Source: Flavobacterium sp. A45 (GTDB lineage: Bacteria > Bacteroidota > Bacteroidia > Flavobacteriales > Flavobacteriaceae). From it: a stretch of DNA of 58,618 nt. The notes beneath the pieces are model-generated. The model was not told the origin of the DNA. It ran no database searches and saw only the letters and a program-made list of their open reading frames with translations. Below, piece after piece: positions 16,487 through 25,928 of the stretch; the first letter of the stretch is position 1, and every line of letters starts with the position of its first letter. The position numbers were made by a program, and so were the translations under genes. The DNA lies in NCBI RefSeq assembly GCF_002001005.1, contig NZ_MUNX01000124.1, positions 1-58,618 of the forward strand, in the 5' to 3' direction.

Positions 16487-17020
16487 ATGAAAACAATTAA
16501 ATTATTTATTACTGGACTTCTGTTTTTTGCAGTGAGTTCTGCACAGGCCCAAGTATCGGTCAATGTCAATATTGGAACGCCTCAACCTGTTGTGATCGCC
16601 TCACCAAAAGTAGTCATTGCATCACCTCCTGAATGGGGACCTGTTGGCTATGATAATGCTGAATATTACTATTTACCAGATATTCAAGCATACTATGACA
16701 TTCGATTGTCTCAGTATATTTATTTTGGAAATGGAAAATGGATTCGTTCCCGACATTTGCCAAGCCATTGCAGAAACTATGACTTGTATCGTGGATACAA
16801 AGTAGTTTTAACTGATTACCATGGCCATACACCTTATGCACATTACAAAACCCACAAAGTGAAATACCACAAGGGATATAAAGGAAAACCTCAAAAATGC
16901 AGAGGCGAATACCGTTCCCATTATGAAAATGATCATCATGATAACCATAACAACAATGGACATCACGATAAACATGAAGGAAAAGGAAATCATGGAAATG
17001 GCAAGGGAGGAAAACATTAA
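16487..17020 (+). CDS. Secreted protein with histidine-rich tail
   Basis: The 177-residue protein has a signal peptide (KLFITGLLFFAVSSAQAQ, residues 4-21) and a middle domain rich in aromatic residues (PEWGPVGYDNAEYYYLPDIQ). The C-terminal tail of about 35 residues alternates His, Asn, Gly and Lys (HHDNHNNNGHHDKHEG). I do not know a function; similar short exported proteins are frequent in Flavobacterium. The tail could bind divalent metal, which is inference only. I use the ATG at 16487, where the signal peptide starts; the frame is open upstream into the mscS end. Confidence 0.75.
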   Translation: MKTIKLFITGLLFFAVSSAQAQVSVNVNIGTPQPVVIASPKVVIASPPEWGPVGYDNAEYYYLPDIQAYYDIRLSQYIYFGNGKWIRSRHLPSHCRNYDLYRGYKVVLTDYHGHTPYAHYKTHKVKYHKGYKGKPQKCRGEYRSHYENDHHDNHNNNGHHDKHEGKGNHGNGKGGKH

Positions 17021-17042
17021 TTCAACACTTCATTAATTCAAG

Positions 17043-17074
17043 AAAAGAGCGCTGTAAATTGCGCTCTTTTTTTT
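17043..17074 (+). terminator. Intrinsic terminator
   Basis: The stem AAAAGAGCGC / GCGCTCTTTT (10 bp, loop TGTAAATT) is followed by a T-run, 23 bp after the His-rich protein gene. Confidence 0.85.
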
Positions 17075-17261
17075 GTAGTGCATTTCTTTATTAAAAATGC
17101 AAAACAATTCAAATAATACATTTCATCGATAAAAAAAAGAATTTCATCGTCTTTTGGCATAGTTATTGGTATTAGCACACAAAATATTCTCCATGAGCAT
17201 TAAAAGAATGTTCCGGCGACTAATTTTCAAAACTTTAAACAATAATCATACATAAGAAAAC

Positions 17262-18908
17262 ATGAAAAAACGTATTTTTTTATTTTCAATCTTAACTTTA
17301 GCTTTTATTACTTCTTGTTCAGATCAAGAAGATTCTAATACAGAAACTATTAGTTCTGATAAAAATGCTATCGTAATCAATGACAATCAAACGCAGTTAA
17401 ACCAACGTTTGGATTTAAGCAATTCGGGAGTTATTTCGATTATAAATCCATCAACAAGAAAAGGTTTAGCTACGGAATCGGCTCAATTGCCATTGACACA
17501 AATAGCCGAATTCAATGCGCCAAAAGACAGTAATGGCCGAACCTTACAAGCTAATCACGTTGCAGTAAATGGTAATTATGCTTATGTAGCTTACACTTTA
17601 CAAGGAAATGAGTATTCTGGTGCCATTGATATGATTGACGTCTCCGATCCATACAAACCAAAGTTAGTGATGTCGGCTTTAATCCCTGATACCGATATTA
17701 CTTCATTAGTATATACAAATAACAAACTTATAATTGCGGGAGCTACCAATGCAGATAAAAATCCTGCGTTATTATCACCAGCTATTGTAATGAACATGCA
17801 ACTTACTTCCAGTGGAGCACTGACAACAAGCTATACTACAAATGATATTGCAAGCTTTGTAACTACAGATGTTGCTGCCAATAACAATAATTATTTTGCT
17901 GTATCTGGAAATACTGGAAGTTTATTCAAATTTGACAATTCAACCAAAGAAGTAGTAAGCAGCAAAGCTATAGAGGATTTAAGAGCGATAGCAATCAGCA
18001 ATGATAAAGTTGTTACCTTAAGTGGTACAAAAGGAATTAACATCTATAATGCATCTAATTTAGAATTGACCAAATCATTTTCTTCTTGGAGAGATGATGT
18101 TCAAGATGCCAAAAGAACTATCGATTTCATCGGGGACAAAGTATTAGTATCAGAAGGATATCAAGGGTTAGGAGTTTATAACATGAGTACGGGAACCAAA
18201 ATTCAGACTATTTCATTAATTCCAACTGCAACTACAGAACCTGAGGATGTTGTTACTAATGCCGTTTCAGTAAATGGAGATTATGTTTTTGTTGCCAATG
18301 GAGGAAACGGACTAAATGTTTACAAAACAGGAGATCAATTAACTTTAGTAGGTACAGTAGGAATCAATGGATCTTCCAATTATGTAAAAAGTAGTGGAGA
18401 TTATATTTATGTTGCCAGCGGTAAAGGCGGATTGAAAATCATCAAAATGGAAAAACCTACTCCACCTACATCAAATTCATGTACTGGACTTCCAGCTTTT
18501 AATTTAGGGAATGACTTGATTTTAAACTCAAACGAAACTAAAGGTTTTTATGGTTCTACAGCCATAAACTCAATCATCATAAATTCAAATTCAGTTCTTA
18601 CACATTGTGGTTCTATCTCAATTCAAAACAATCTTACTGTAAACAGCAAGGGTAAATTCATAATGAATGGCTCATTGAGTCAAGGAAAATACCAACAAGC
18701 AAATCCAACTGTTTTAACGGTTAATAGTAATGCAACATTACAAATTGAAGGTTCAGTAGTGATATGGGGAGATTTGACTTTAAATAGCAATTCAAATATT
18801 GAATTCATAGGTTCTGGTTCCTCAATCACAATCTATGGTAAAGTTAATAAATCCTCAAATATTTCAATAACAGGAAACTACACTGATACTGAAAATAAAT
18901 TAAAATAG
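17262..18908 (+). CDS. LVIVD-repeat lipoprotein with C-terminal beta-helix-like region
   Basis: The 548-residue exported lipoprotein has its lipobox at ITSC (Cys about residue 19), followed by acidic residues. Residues 95-400 contain repeats of the LVIVD beta-propeller type (for example NYAYVAYTLQGNEYSG followed by IDMIDVSDPYKPKLV, and VNGDYVFVANGGNGLNVYK). The last 130 residues are Asn/Ser/Ile-rich short strands (SIQNNLTVNSKGKFIMNGSL) that look like a parallel beta-helix. Ligand and role are unknown. It has its own terminator and no operon partner. Confidence 0.8.
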   Translation: MKKRIFLFSILTLAFITSCSDQEDSNTETISSDKNAIVINDNQTQLNQRLDLSNSGVISIINPSTRKGLATESAQLPLTQIAEFNAPKDSNGRTLQANHVAVNGNYAYVAYTLQGNEYSGAIDMIDVSDPYKPKLVMSALIPDTDITSLVYTNNKLIIAGATNADKNPALLSPAIVMNMQLTSSGALTTSYTTNDIASFVTTDVAANNNNYFAVSGNTGSLFKFDNSTKEVVSSKAIEDLRAIAISNDKVVTLSGTKGINIYNASNLELTKSFSSWRDDVQDAKRTIDFIGDKVLVSEGYQGLGVYNMSTGTKIQTISLIPTATTEPEDVVTNAVSVNGDYVFVANGGNGLNVYKTGDQLTLVGTVGINGSSNYVKSSGDYIYVASGKGGLKIIKMEKPTPPTSNSCTGLPAFNLGNDLILNSNETKGFYGSTAINSIIINSNSVLTHCGSISIQNNLTVNSKGKFIMNGSLSQGKYQQANPTVLTVNSNATLQIEGSVVIWGDLTLNSNSNIEFIGSGSSITIYGKVNKSSNISITGNYTDTENKLK

Positions 18909-18930
18909 TTATCATTAATTTTTTAAAAAG

Positions 18931-18963
18931 CTGCAACTCCTTAAAGTGTTGCAGTTTTTTTTT
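18931..18963 (+). terminator. Intrinsic terminator
   Basis: CTGCAAC / GTTGCAG with a 10-nt loop and a T9 run, 22 bp after the lipoprotein gene. Confidence 0.8.
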
Positions 18964-18978
18964 GCTTTTAGACTAAAT

Positions 18979-19938
18979 TTATTTTTTCAAATATTTATCC
19001 AACCAATCAAATATAGCTTCAAACACAAAATTACGCACCGGCTTTCTGGACAATACCAAATCATGTATAGCTCCTCCAAAACCAATAACTTCTTTATGAG
19101 GAGAATCAATTAATTTTGCTTTTTCGGTAATATCATCTACGTTCAAAATAGCATCTCCCTCGAACATTTCTTCATCCCAATGCTTTGGATTTACTGATTT
19201 AATAGAATGCAAAATCAAAATAGGCTTATGAACCGAAATACCGCTTGCAATTTTCAAATGTCCATCATGTATCGCATTTATCCATCCAGCATTGATTGAT
19301 GGTGCTACGTGGGGTTTCCATTGTAAATTGTAATCCCATTCCCCAAAATCATTCTTATGCAAACTTTTACCATAAAATTTTGAAAATCCGATAGGTAATG
19401 CAATATTTGGATTTAATCTCCCCAAAAAAGAAAGTACAGGGATAACTGTTTTCTTTTGAATCCAAGGCACATTAAAATCATAAAAAGGACTATTGCATAC
19501 CAATACATCAAAAAGCGCTTCCTCTTTTCGATCCGAAGCATACAACGTTATAATCAATCCGCCTGTAGAATGGCCGTACAATACTATTTCTTGACTTCCT
19601 TCTTCTCTAATTATGACCAATGCACTATCAATATCTTCATAATATTCGGATAAGTTCCTCACATTATTTGCTCTATGATTTTGCAAAATAGATCTTCCGT
19701 ATTTTCGCAAATCCAAGGCATAAAAATGATACCCTTTCTTCAAAAATTCTTCGGCTATAATATCTTGAAAAAAGTAATCATTAAAACCATGAATACATAA
19801 AATGGCTTTAGTAGCTTTTGAAGAACCTCTTTTTCGGATTAGTGTAGTAGTAACTTTGCCTTCGAAATCATTAGGCTGAATAATGGTCATTTGCTCAAAA
19901 CCATTTTTCAAAACATCTTCCTCGTATCGCATATTCAT
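18979..19938 (-). CDS. Alpha/beta hydrolase (serine aminopeptidase/monoacylglycerol-lipase-like)
   Basis: The 319-residue cytosolic alpha/beta hydrolase has the oxyanion-site block LCIHGFNDYFFQ (about residues 47-58) and the nucleophile elbow GHSTGG (about residue 123). The catalytic aspartate is near HSIKSVNPKHWDEEM and the histidine near FGGAIHDLVLSRKPV at the C-terminus. This arrangement fits the S33/Hydrolase_4 family (lysophospholipase or monoacylglycerol lipase-like); the substrate is not known. Two ATGs two codons apart can serve as start (19938 or 19932). Confidence 0.85.
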   Translation of the reverse strand: MNMRYEEDVLKNGFEQMTIIQPNDFEGKVTTTLIRKRGSSKATKAILCIHGFNDYFFQDIIAEEFLKKGYHFYALDLRKYGRSILQNHRANNVRNLSEYYEDIDSALVIIREEGSQEIVLYGHSTGGLIITLYASDRKEEALFDVLVCNSPFYDFNVPWIQKKTVIPVLSFLGRLNPNIALPIGFSKFYGKSLHKNDFGEWDYNLQWKPHVAPSINAGWINAIHDGHLKIASGISVHKPILILHSIKSVNPKHWDEEMFEGDAILNVDDITEKAKLIDSPHKEVIGFGGAIHDLVLSRKPVRNFVFEAIFDWLDKYLKK

Positions 19939-20229
19939 TCAGATTGGGTTAACGGTAGACAAAAGGGCATTTTTCAAATTTAAAAGAATCTATAACATTC
20001 TCAAATTTAGCATTCTAATTTTAAATAATTGCCTTATAGAACTACTATTTTACATCAATTTTGTTAATATTCGTTTTTTTTCTAATTTAAAATTATATTG
20101 TAAATTCCAAACATTAACATAACTTTTGGAATTCAGGCTAAATTTTCCCATTATTTAATTACTATTTTTGAAGATGAACTAATAACATACTATTCTTCTT
20201 TTTTTTTTGAAATAATAAACCCCTGTTAT

Positions 20230-22761
20230 ATGCGAAAGCTTTTTTTTAAATCACTTTTAGTTTTAGTCCTTTCTATACAGATAACATACGCCCAAAAACC
20301 TCAAAAACCAAATTCAGCCGAAATCTATAATCAAATTCAGAAACTTAATTTTCTGGGGACTGTACTTTATATCGCCGCACATCCCGATGATGAAAATACT
20401 CGTCTGATTTCCTATATGGCAAATGACGCACATGCTAGAACGGGTTATTTATCACTAACCAGAGGCGATGGTGGACAAAATTTAATTGGTCCACAATTGC
20501 GTGAATTACTCGGCGTTATAAGAACGCAAGAACTTCTGGAAGCAAGAAAAATTGATGGTGGAGAACAATTTTTTTCAAGAGCCAATGACTTTGGTTATTC
20601 CAAAAATCCAGAAGAAACATTGCACATTTGGGACAAAGAAAAAGTGCTGGCAGATCTTGTTTGGACGATTAGAAAATTCCAGCCCGACGTAATTATAAAC
20701 CGCTTTGACCATCGTTCACCCGGAACTACTCATGGACATCATACATCCTCGGCAATGCTTAGCATAGAAGGATTTGATTTGGCCAATAATCCTGCTTCTT
20801 TTCCTGAACAATTGCAATCAGTACAGCCTTGGCAACCCAAACGCGTTTTTTTTAATACTTCTTGGTGGTTTTATGGAAGTAAAGAAAAATTTGATGCAGC
20901 CAATAAGACAAACATGGTTTCTATCTCAACAGGAGTTTATTTCCCTAATCTGGGAAAATCCAATCAGGAAATAGCAGCATTAAGCCGAAGCAGTCATAAA
21001 TCACAAGGATTTGGAAGCACTGGAACGAGAGGAGAAGATACTGAATATCTGGAATTTCTAAAAGGGGAACCATTAAAAGACAAATCATCGCTTTTTGAAG
21101 GAATCGATACAAGCTGGAACCGCGTAAAAGGTGGAAAGCCAATAGGCGAATTGATTACAACTATTGTCAATCAATACGATTTTAAAAATCCATCGGCCAG
21201 TATTCCAAATTTGGTCAAAGCTTACACTATGATTCAGTCTTTGGATGAAAATCATTGGAAAAAAGTAAAATCCGAAGAAATAAAATTAATCATCTCAGCT
21301 TGTTCCGGTTTATATTTGGAAGCTGTTTCCAACACGCAGGAAGTAACTCCCGGAAGCGTAGTAAAACTGAACCTTGAGTCTATTAATAGAAGTTCAACAG
21401 TAATGCAATTGGTAAGTGTTACGACTTTACCCGAACAAAAAACTACTGTTTTTAACACCGATTTAAAAAATAATTCAGTACAAAACAGCACAATCGATTT
21501 ACAGCTACCACAATCGGTAAATTATACGCAACCGTATTGGTTAAAAGAAAAAGGAACTATAGGGTTGTACACTGTAGAAGATCAAAAAAATATTGGAATT
21601 CCAGATATCATTAGGGAAGCCAAAGTAATTTTTAATGTAAAAATTAATGGCATTGAAATCCCGTTTGAAAGAACCATTGTTTACAAATACAATGATGACG
21701 TAAAAGGTGAAATGTATAATTTCCTTGATATTGTACCAGTGGTTACCACTACAATTCAGGATAAAGTATTGCTTTTTACCAATACAAAATCCAAATATGT
21801 AGGGATAACAATAAAAGCAGGTAAAAATGACCTGAAAGGAAATCTAAAATTGGATTTGCCGAAAGACTGGAAAGTTTCCCCTCAATCTATTTCTTTTCAA
21901 TTGATTAAAAAAGGAATGGAACAAACCGTTTATTTTGAGGTTACACCTCCAGCCCAAATGAGCGAAATTGTTGGAAAAAGCATCGCTACCATTGATGGAA
22001 TTGCATACGATAAAGAACAAATCAACATTAATTATGATCATATCACAAAACAGCAGGTTTTAAAAACATCCGAAGTAAAATGCATCCGATTTGATTTGAA
22101 AACTAATGAAGAAAAAATCGCGTATATCATGGGAGCCGGAGACGAAGTTCCGAAAAGTTTAACCCAAATGGGTTACAAGGTAACCCTTCTAAAAGCAGAA
22201 GAAATAACGCCAGAAAAACTCGATTCTTTTGATGTTGTCATGACTGGAGTTCGTGCTTACAATACCGTTCAAGCATTAGCAAATAAACAGGATATTTTAT
22301 TCGATTTTGTTAAAAGCGGCAAAACAATGATTGTACAATACAACACTACAGATGACTTGGTTACATCAAACCTTGCACCCTATCCATTAAAAATTTCCAG
22401 AGACAGAGTAACTGAGGAAAATGCCGAAGTTCGTTTTCTTGCCCCAAATCACCCAGCTTTAAATTTCCCAAATACTATTACCCAAAAGGATTTCAAAGGT
22501 TGGACACAAGAGCAAGGATTGTATTACCCAAAGGATTTTGACAAAGCCTTTACTCCTATTCTATCCTCAAATGACAAAGGTGAAAATGCCAAAGACGGCG
22601 CCTTATTGATTGCTCCCTATGGAAAAGGAAACTATATCTATACAGGTCTTAGCCTTTTTAGAGAATTACCGGAAGGAGTTCCCGGAGCCTATAAGTTATT
22701 GTCCAATATGATTTCGATTAAATCTTCTGAAACTATTCCCAATCAAAAAATGAAACCTTAA
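20230..22761 (+). CDS. PIG-L family deacetylase, large exported form
   Basis: The 843-residue protein has a signal peptide (residues 1-21, ending QITYA). A PIG-L/LmbE domain follows (about 40-290) with the zinc-binding AAHPDDENTR (about 52-61) and the distal His-rich block HRSPGTTHGHHTSS (about 161-174). The remainder is a long beta-rich region and a C-terminal ThuA/amidotransferase-like part (DVVMTGVRAYN, GKTMIVQYNTTDDL). LmbE-type enzymes deacetylate N-acetylglucosamine derivatives; the polymer or glycoside used here is unknown. It is followed at short spacing by a 35-aa membrane peptide and a sodium:solute symporter, suggesting deacetylation coupled to uptake. Confidence 0.88.
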   Translation: MRKLFFKSLLVLVLSIQITYAQKPQKPNSAEIYNQIQKLNFLGTVLYIAAHPDDENTRLISYMANDAHARTGYLSLTRGDGGQNLIGPQLRELLGVIRTQELLEARKIDGGEQFFSRANDFGYSKNPEETLHIWDKEKVLADLVWTIRKFQPDVIINRFDHRSPGTTHGHHTSSAMLSIEGFDLANNPASFPEQLQSVQPWQPKRVFFNTSWWFYGSKEKFDAANKTNMVSISTGVYFPNLGKSNQEIAALSRSSHKSQGFGSTGTRGEDTEYLEFLKGEPLKDKSSLFEGIDTSWNRVKGGKPIGELITTIVNQYDFKNPSASIPNLVKAYTMIQSLDENHWKKVKSEEIKLIISACSGLYLEAVSNTQEVTPGSVVKLNLESINRSSTVMQLVSVTTLPEQKTTVFNTDLKNNSVQNSTIDLQLPQSVNYTQPYWLKEKGTIGLYTVEDQKNIGIPDIIREAKVIFNVKINGIEIPFERTIVYKYNDDVKGEMYNFLDIVPVVTTTIQDKVLLFTNTKSKYVGITIKAGKNDLKGNLKLDLPKDWKVSPQSISFQLIKKGMEQTVYFEVTPPAQMSEIVGKSIATIDGIAYDKEQININYDHITKQQVLKTSEVKCIRFDLKTNEEKIAYIMGAGDEVPKSLTQMGYKVTLLKAEEITPEKLDSFDVVMTGVRAYNTVQALANKQDILFDFVKSGKTMIVQYNTTDDLVTSNLAPYPLKISRDRVTEENAEVRFLAPNHPALNFPNTITQKDFKGWTQEQGLYYPKDFDKAFTPILSSNDKGENAKDGALLIAPYGKGNYIYTGLSLFRELPEGVPGAYKLLSNMISIKSSETIPNQKMKP

Positions 22762-22771
22762 AACAAAAAAT

Positions 22772-22879
22772 ATGGATTCAAGAAAACCCAAAATCTGGTC
22801 AAAAAACTACACTTTAGTTCTAGTTGCAAATGCCCTGTTTATCATTATTTTTTATTTAATCATGAAATTATACTCTTAA
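22772..22879 (+). CDS. 35-aa single-span membrane peptide
   Basis: A short frame lies between the PIG-L and symporter genes. It encodes MDSRKPKIWSKNYTLVLVAN followed by ALFIIIFYLIMKLYS: a basic cytoplasmic head and one transmembrane helix (about residues 14-31). It starts 10 bp after the PIG-L stop and ends 3 bp before the symporter ATG, the tight spacing of an operon gene. By position it may be a small accessory subunit of the sodium:solute symporter; that is inference. Confidence 0.65.
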   Translation: MDSRKPKIWSKNYTLVLVANALFIIIFYLIMKLYS

Positions 22880-22882
22880 CCT

Positions 22883-24625
22883 ATGCAATTATTTGACTGG
22901 ATTGTACTGATAGTAACACTGTTATTCATTGTAATTTATGGAGCTTGGAAAACACAGGGCAGTAAAAACGTAGAAGATTATATCCTGGGTAACAATGAAA
23001 CCCCTTGGTTTACCGTAGGACTTTCGGTTATGGCAACACAGGCCAGTGCCATTACTTTTCTATCTACACCAGGACAGGCTTACCATGACGGAATGGGATT
23101 TGTACAATTCTATTTTGGTTTACCTATTGCCATGGTTATTATCTGTCTCACTTTTATACCTATTTACCACAAATACAAAGTCTATACCGCCTATGAATAT
23201 TTAGAAAAACGGTTCGACTTAAAAACCCGTTCTTTGGCTGCCGTTTTATTTTTGGTCCAAAGAGGCCTGGGAACCGGGATTACCATTTATGCTCCCTCTA
23301 TCATTTTATCAGCTTTATTGGGTTGGAATCTTACCTATATGAACATCATCATTGGAATTTTGGTTATCATTTACACTTTCTCTGGAGGAACCAAAGCCGT
23401 AAATGTCACTCAAAAGCAACAAATGTTTGTAATACTGGCCGGAATGATGATTACTTTTTTCCTGATTTTTGATTATTTACCAAATGACATGACCTTTGAT
23501 AATGCTATGCATATTGCGGGTGCCAATCAAAAAATGAATATCGTAAATTTTTCATTTGACTTAGATGAAAAATATACTTTCTGGAGCGGAATTACAGGTG
23601 GATTCTTTCTAGCCCTAGCCTATTTTGGTACAGATCAATCACAGGTAGGACGTTATTTATCTGGAAAATCAGTTCGTGAGAGTCAAATGGGATTAATTAT
23701 GAACGGGCTTTTAAAAGTACCTATGCAATTCTTAATTTTATTGACAGGAGTAATGGTTTTTGTCTTTTTTCAATTCAATGAAACCCCATTAAACTTTAAC
23801 CCAAATAATAAAACAACGGTAGAAAATTCAAAATACAAAGTCGAATATCAAAACTTGCAGAAAGATTTAGACAAAATCTCTGAAGATGAAAAAGTTGTAA
23901 ATCTGCTATACATAGACCAACTCAATCAGGATTACGACAATCCTACCCTTCGAAAAGAGTTAGTCGATTTGGCACTCAAAGAAAAAGAATTAAGGGCCAA
24001 AGCAAGAGAAATAATTTCAAAAGCAGATAACAAAGCCGAAACAAATGACAAAGATTATGTCTTTTTCTATTTCATTCTTCATTATTTGCCCAAAGGTCTT
24101 ATTGGTTTATTACTGGCTGTAATTATATCGGCTGCCATGTCCTCTACAGCTTCTGGTTTGAATGCATTGGCTTCTACAACTGCCATTGATATTTACAAAC
24201 GCAATGTCAAAGAAGAAAAAACCGAAAAACATTATCTAAATGCCACAAAACTTTTTACACTCATGTGGGGAATCATTGCCATTGCATTTGCCTGTATTGC
24301 CTCCCTATTTGAAAATTTAATCCAACTCGTGAATATAATTGGTTCTATATTTTACGGTACTGTTTTAGGGATTTTCTTAGTTGGTTTTTACATAAAAAAA
24401 ATACGCGAAAAATCGATCTACTATAGTGCTATAATTAGTCAAATAACAATTTTTATAATATACTATTTTACCAATTATATTTATCCAAGCGGGGCTGAAA
24501 AACTAGGGTATTTATGGCTAAATTTCATTGGGGCATTACTTACTATCGTATTGTCTTATTTATTTCAAATGACTGTATTTAAAGATGAAGAACAAACACC
24601 ATTAATAGACAATGTAACTTCATAG
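22883..24625 (+). CDS. Sodium:solute symporter (SSS family)
   Basis: The 580-residue transporter has about 13 membrane helices in the SSS/LeuT fold. Typical blocks are the start IVLIVTLLFIVIYGAWKT, SVMATQASAITFLSTPGQAY (about residues 48-67, part of TM2 and sodium site) and AAMSSTASGLNALASTTAIDIYKR (about 415-438, TM8 sodium-site serines). An unusual hydrophilic insertion of about 90 residues (about 310-395) sits between helices. The substrate is unknown; the upstream deacetylase suggests a sugar-like compound. Confidence 0.9.
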   Translation: MQLFDWIVLIVTLLFIVIYGAWKTQGSKNVEDYILGNNETPWFTVGLSVMATQASAITFLSTPGQAYHDGMGFVQFYFGLPIAMVIICLTFIPIYHKYKVYTAYEYLEKRFDLKTRSLAAVLFLVQRGLGTGITIYAPSIILSALLGWNLTYMNIIIGILVIIYTFSGGTKAVNVTQKQQMFVILAGMMITFFLIFDYLPNDMTFDNAMHIAGANQKMNIVNFSFDLDEKYTFWSGITGGFFLALAYFGTDQSQVGRYLSGKSVRESQMGLIMNGLLKVPMQFLILLTGVMVFVFFQFNETPLNFNPNNKTTVENSKYKVEYQNLQKDLDKISEDEKVVNLLYIDQLNQDYDNPTLRKELVDLALKEKELRAKAREIISKADNKAETNDKDYVFFYFILHYLPKGLIGLLLAVIISAAMSSTASGLNALASTTAIDIYKRNVKEEKTEKHYLNATKLFTLMWGIIAIAFACIASLFENLIQLVNIIGSIFYGTVLGIFLVGFYIKKIREKSIYYSAIISQITIFIIYYFTNYIYPSGAEKLGYLWLNFIGALLTIVLSYLFQMTVFKDEEQTPLIDNVTS

Positions 24626-24675
24626 AATCATTTGTACTGCACTTCAATTATAAAAAATCCTGTTTCATTAGACTG

Positions 24676-24711
24676 CCCCCAAAAAGTTAGACACTATTTG
24701 GGGGTTTTTTT
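24676..24711 (+). terminator. Terminator built from an IS-end-like sequence
   Basis: The stem CCCCCAAA / TTTGGGGG with a 13-nt loop is followed by T7, after the symporter gene. The left arm and loop read CCCCCAAAAAGTTAGACAC, which resembles the terminal repeat of IS3-group elements (from memory). No transposase is present nearby, so this may be a leftover end used as a terminator. Confidence 0.65.
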
Positions 24712-24797
24712 ATAGAAAAAATAATACAAATAGTATTAAAGTATAATTTAAAAAAATCTAAATTTGGTTTTTCAAATTATAACCAAACCATTTAGTA

Positions 24798-25799
24798 ATG
24801 AAATCAATAAAACTTATTTACTTAGCCTTTTTTTTTCAATTTCTTTGCAGTAATACTATTTATGCTCAATTTGGTATTTCAACCGATTTATTAAAACTTG
24901 GTGCATCAACCCTTGGTATTGAGAAACTATTCAAAAAACCCGCAGCCATAACAACCGCTTTTGAAGATGTAAATAAAGAGGGGGCGCAAATGCCAAATTT
25001 TTTCAAATTAGAAGTCGCTCAGCCATTATATCTATTGCCCAAATCACCTAATGGAGGTTTTGTACTTTGTGCTGGTTATTATGAAATGACCAATAAAAGT
25101 TATTGTTTGCATGCAGGAACATTTGCACCTTCCAAAGGAGATGGCTACATGTATGCACCAACTAACGGATCAAAAAAGGAAATTGTTACAGCCATACTAA
25201 AAAGTGCAGAAAATCATCCTGAAATACACCAACATGATATCCAAATTTTATTATGGGCTATAATTGCTAAAACAAAATTCATTGATTTTAGCACTGAGGT
25301 AAAACTAACCGCTGTTACCCTACTTACCAAAAAACAATTAACACAACTAGAAGATGGTGCGCTAGGTTTCTTACCTGATGATGTTATCAATCAAGCCAAA
25401 GCAAAACTACCTGAAAGTGTGCAAACTGTATTTGAGGCCGAAAACAATATTCGTGGCTTAATAACTTCTGGAAACTATACCTATCAGGAAATGGAGAAGT
25501 ATGCCATTCTTGCTGGTTTTGCACCTCCAAGAACTGATTATCCTAGCGGCGTTTGGACTTTACACCCTGACGGTTATTACATTCGATATATGCCTTCAGG
25601 TTATTCAGTTACCAAAGTTCAAATTTATGTCCCCAAAGAACTTATTATTAGCTTAAAAGGAAAAGGACTTATTTATGATGCAACCAATGATATTGCATGT
25701 CCAGCAAATACAGGTTCGCAAAGATTGGCACAAACCAACGAACCCTTAAATCCTGATTACACAATTGTATTAAAAACAGTATGTGACGGTGTAAATTAA
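24798..25799 (+). CDS. Secreted protein of unknown function (333 aa)
   Basis: I do not recognise the family by name. Residues 1-24 are a signal peptide (FFFQFLCSNTIYAQ). The mature part has conspicuous blocks: GGFVLCAGYYEMTNKSYCLH (about 77-96), APSKGDGYMYAPTNGSKKEI (about 100-120) and HQHDIQILLWAIIAKTKF (about 138-155). They look like conserved motifs rather than low complexity. It stands alone between two terminators. A binding or structural role outside the inner membrane is possible, but nothing here decides it. Confidence 0.7.
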   Translation: MKSIKLIYLAFFFQFLCSNTIYAQFGISTDLLKLGASTLGIEKLFKKPAAITTAFEDVNKEGAQMPNFFKLEVAQPLYLLPKSPNGGFVLCAGYYEMTNKSYCLHAGTFAPSKGDGYMYAPTNGSKKEIVTAILKSAENHPEIHQHDIQILLWAIIAKTKFIDFSTEVKLTAVTLLTKKQLTQLEDGALGFLPDDVINQAKAKLPESVQTVFEAENNIRGLITSGNYTYQEMEKYAILAGFAPPRTDYPSGVWTLHPDGYYIRYMPSGYSVTKVQIYVPKELIISLKGKGLIYDATNDIACPANTGSQRLAQTNEPLNPDYTIVLKTVCDGVN

Positions 25800-25829
25800 C
25801 ATTAAAATAATAAAAATATTTATACAAAA

Positions 25830-25866
25830 AAATCCCGTTTCTATTTGAAGAAATGGGATTTTTTTC
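25830..25866. terminator. Intrinsic terminator between convergent genes
   Basis: AAATCCCGTTTCT pairs with AGAAATGGGATTT (one G-T pair, loop 6 nt), followed by T-run on the plus strand and A/T-rich tail on the other. Confidence 0.8.
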
Positions 25867-25928
25867 GATGTAATAGAGGTGAACTGCAGTGCATCTCTAC
25901 AGAGTTCGTTTTTACAATGTGGTGTATT

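Noticed and set aside
16808..17017. Met/Ile/Val-rich minus-strand frame opposite the His-rich protein
   Set aside because: It is the complement of His/Asn codons (ATG/GTT/ATT), which automatically yields a hydrophobic frame.
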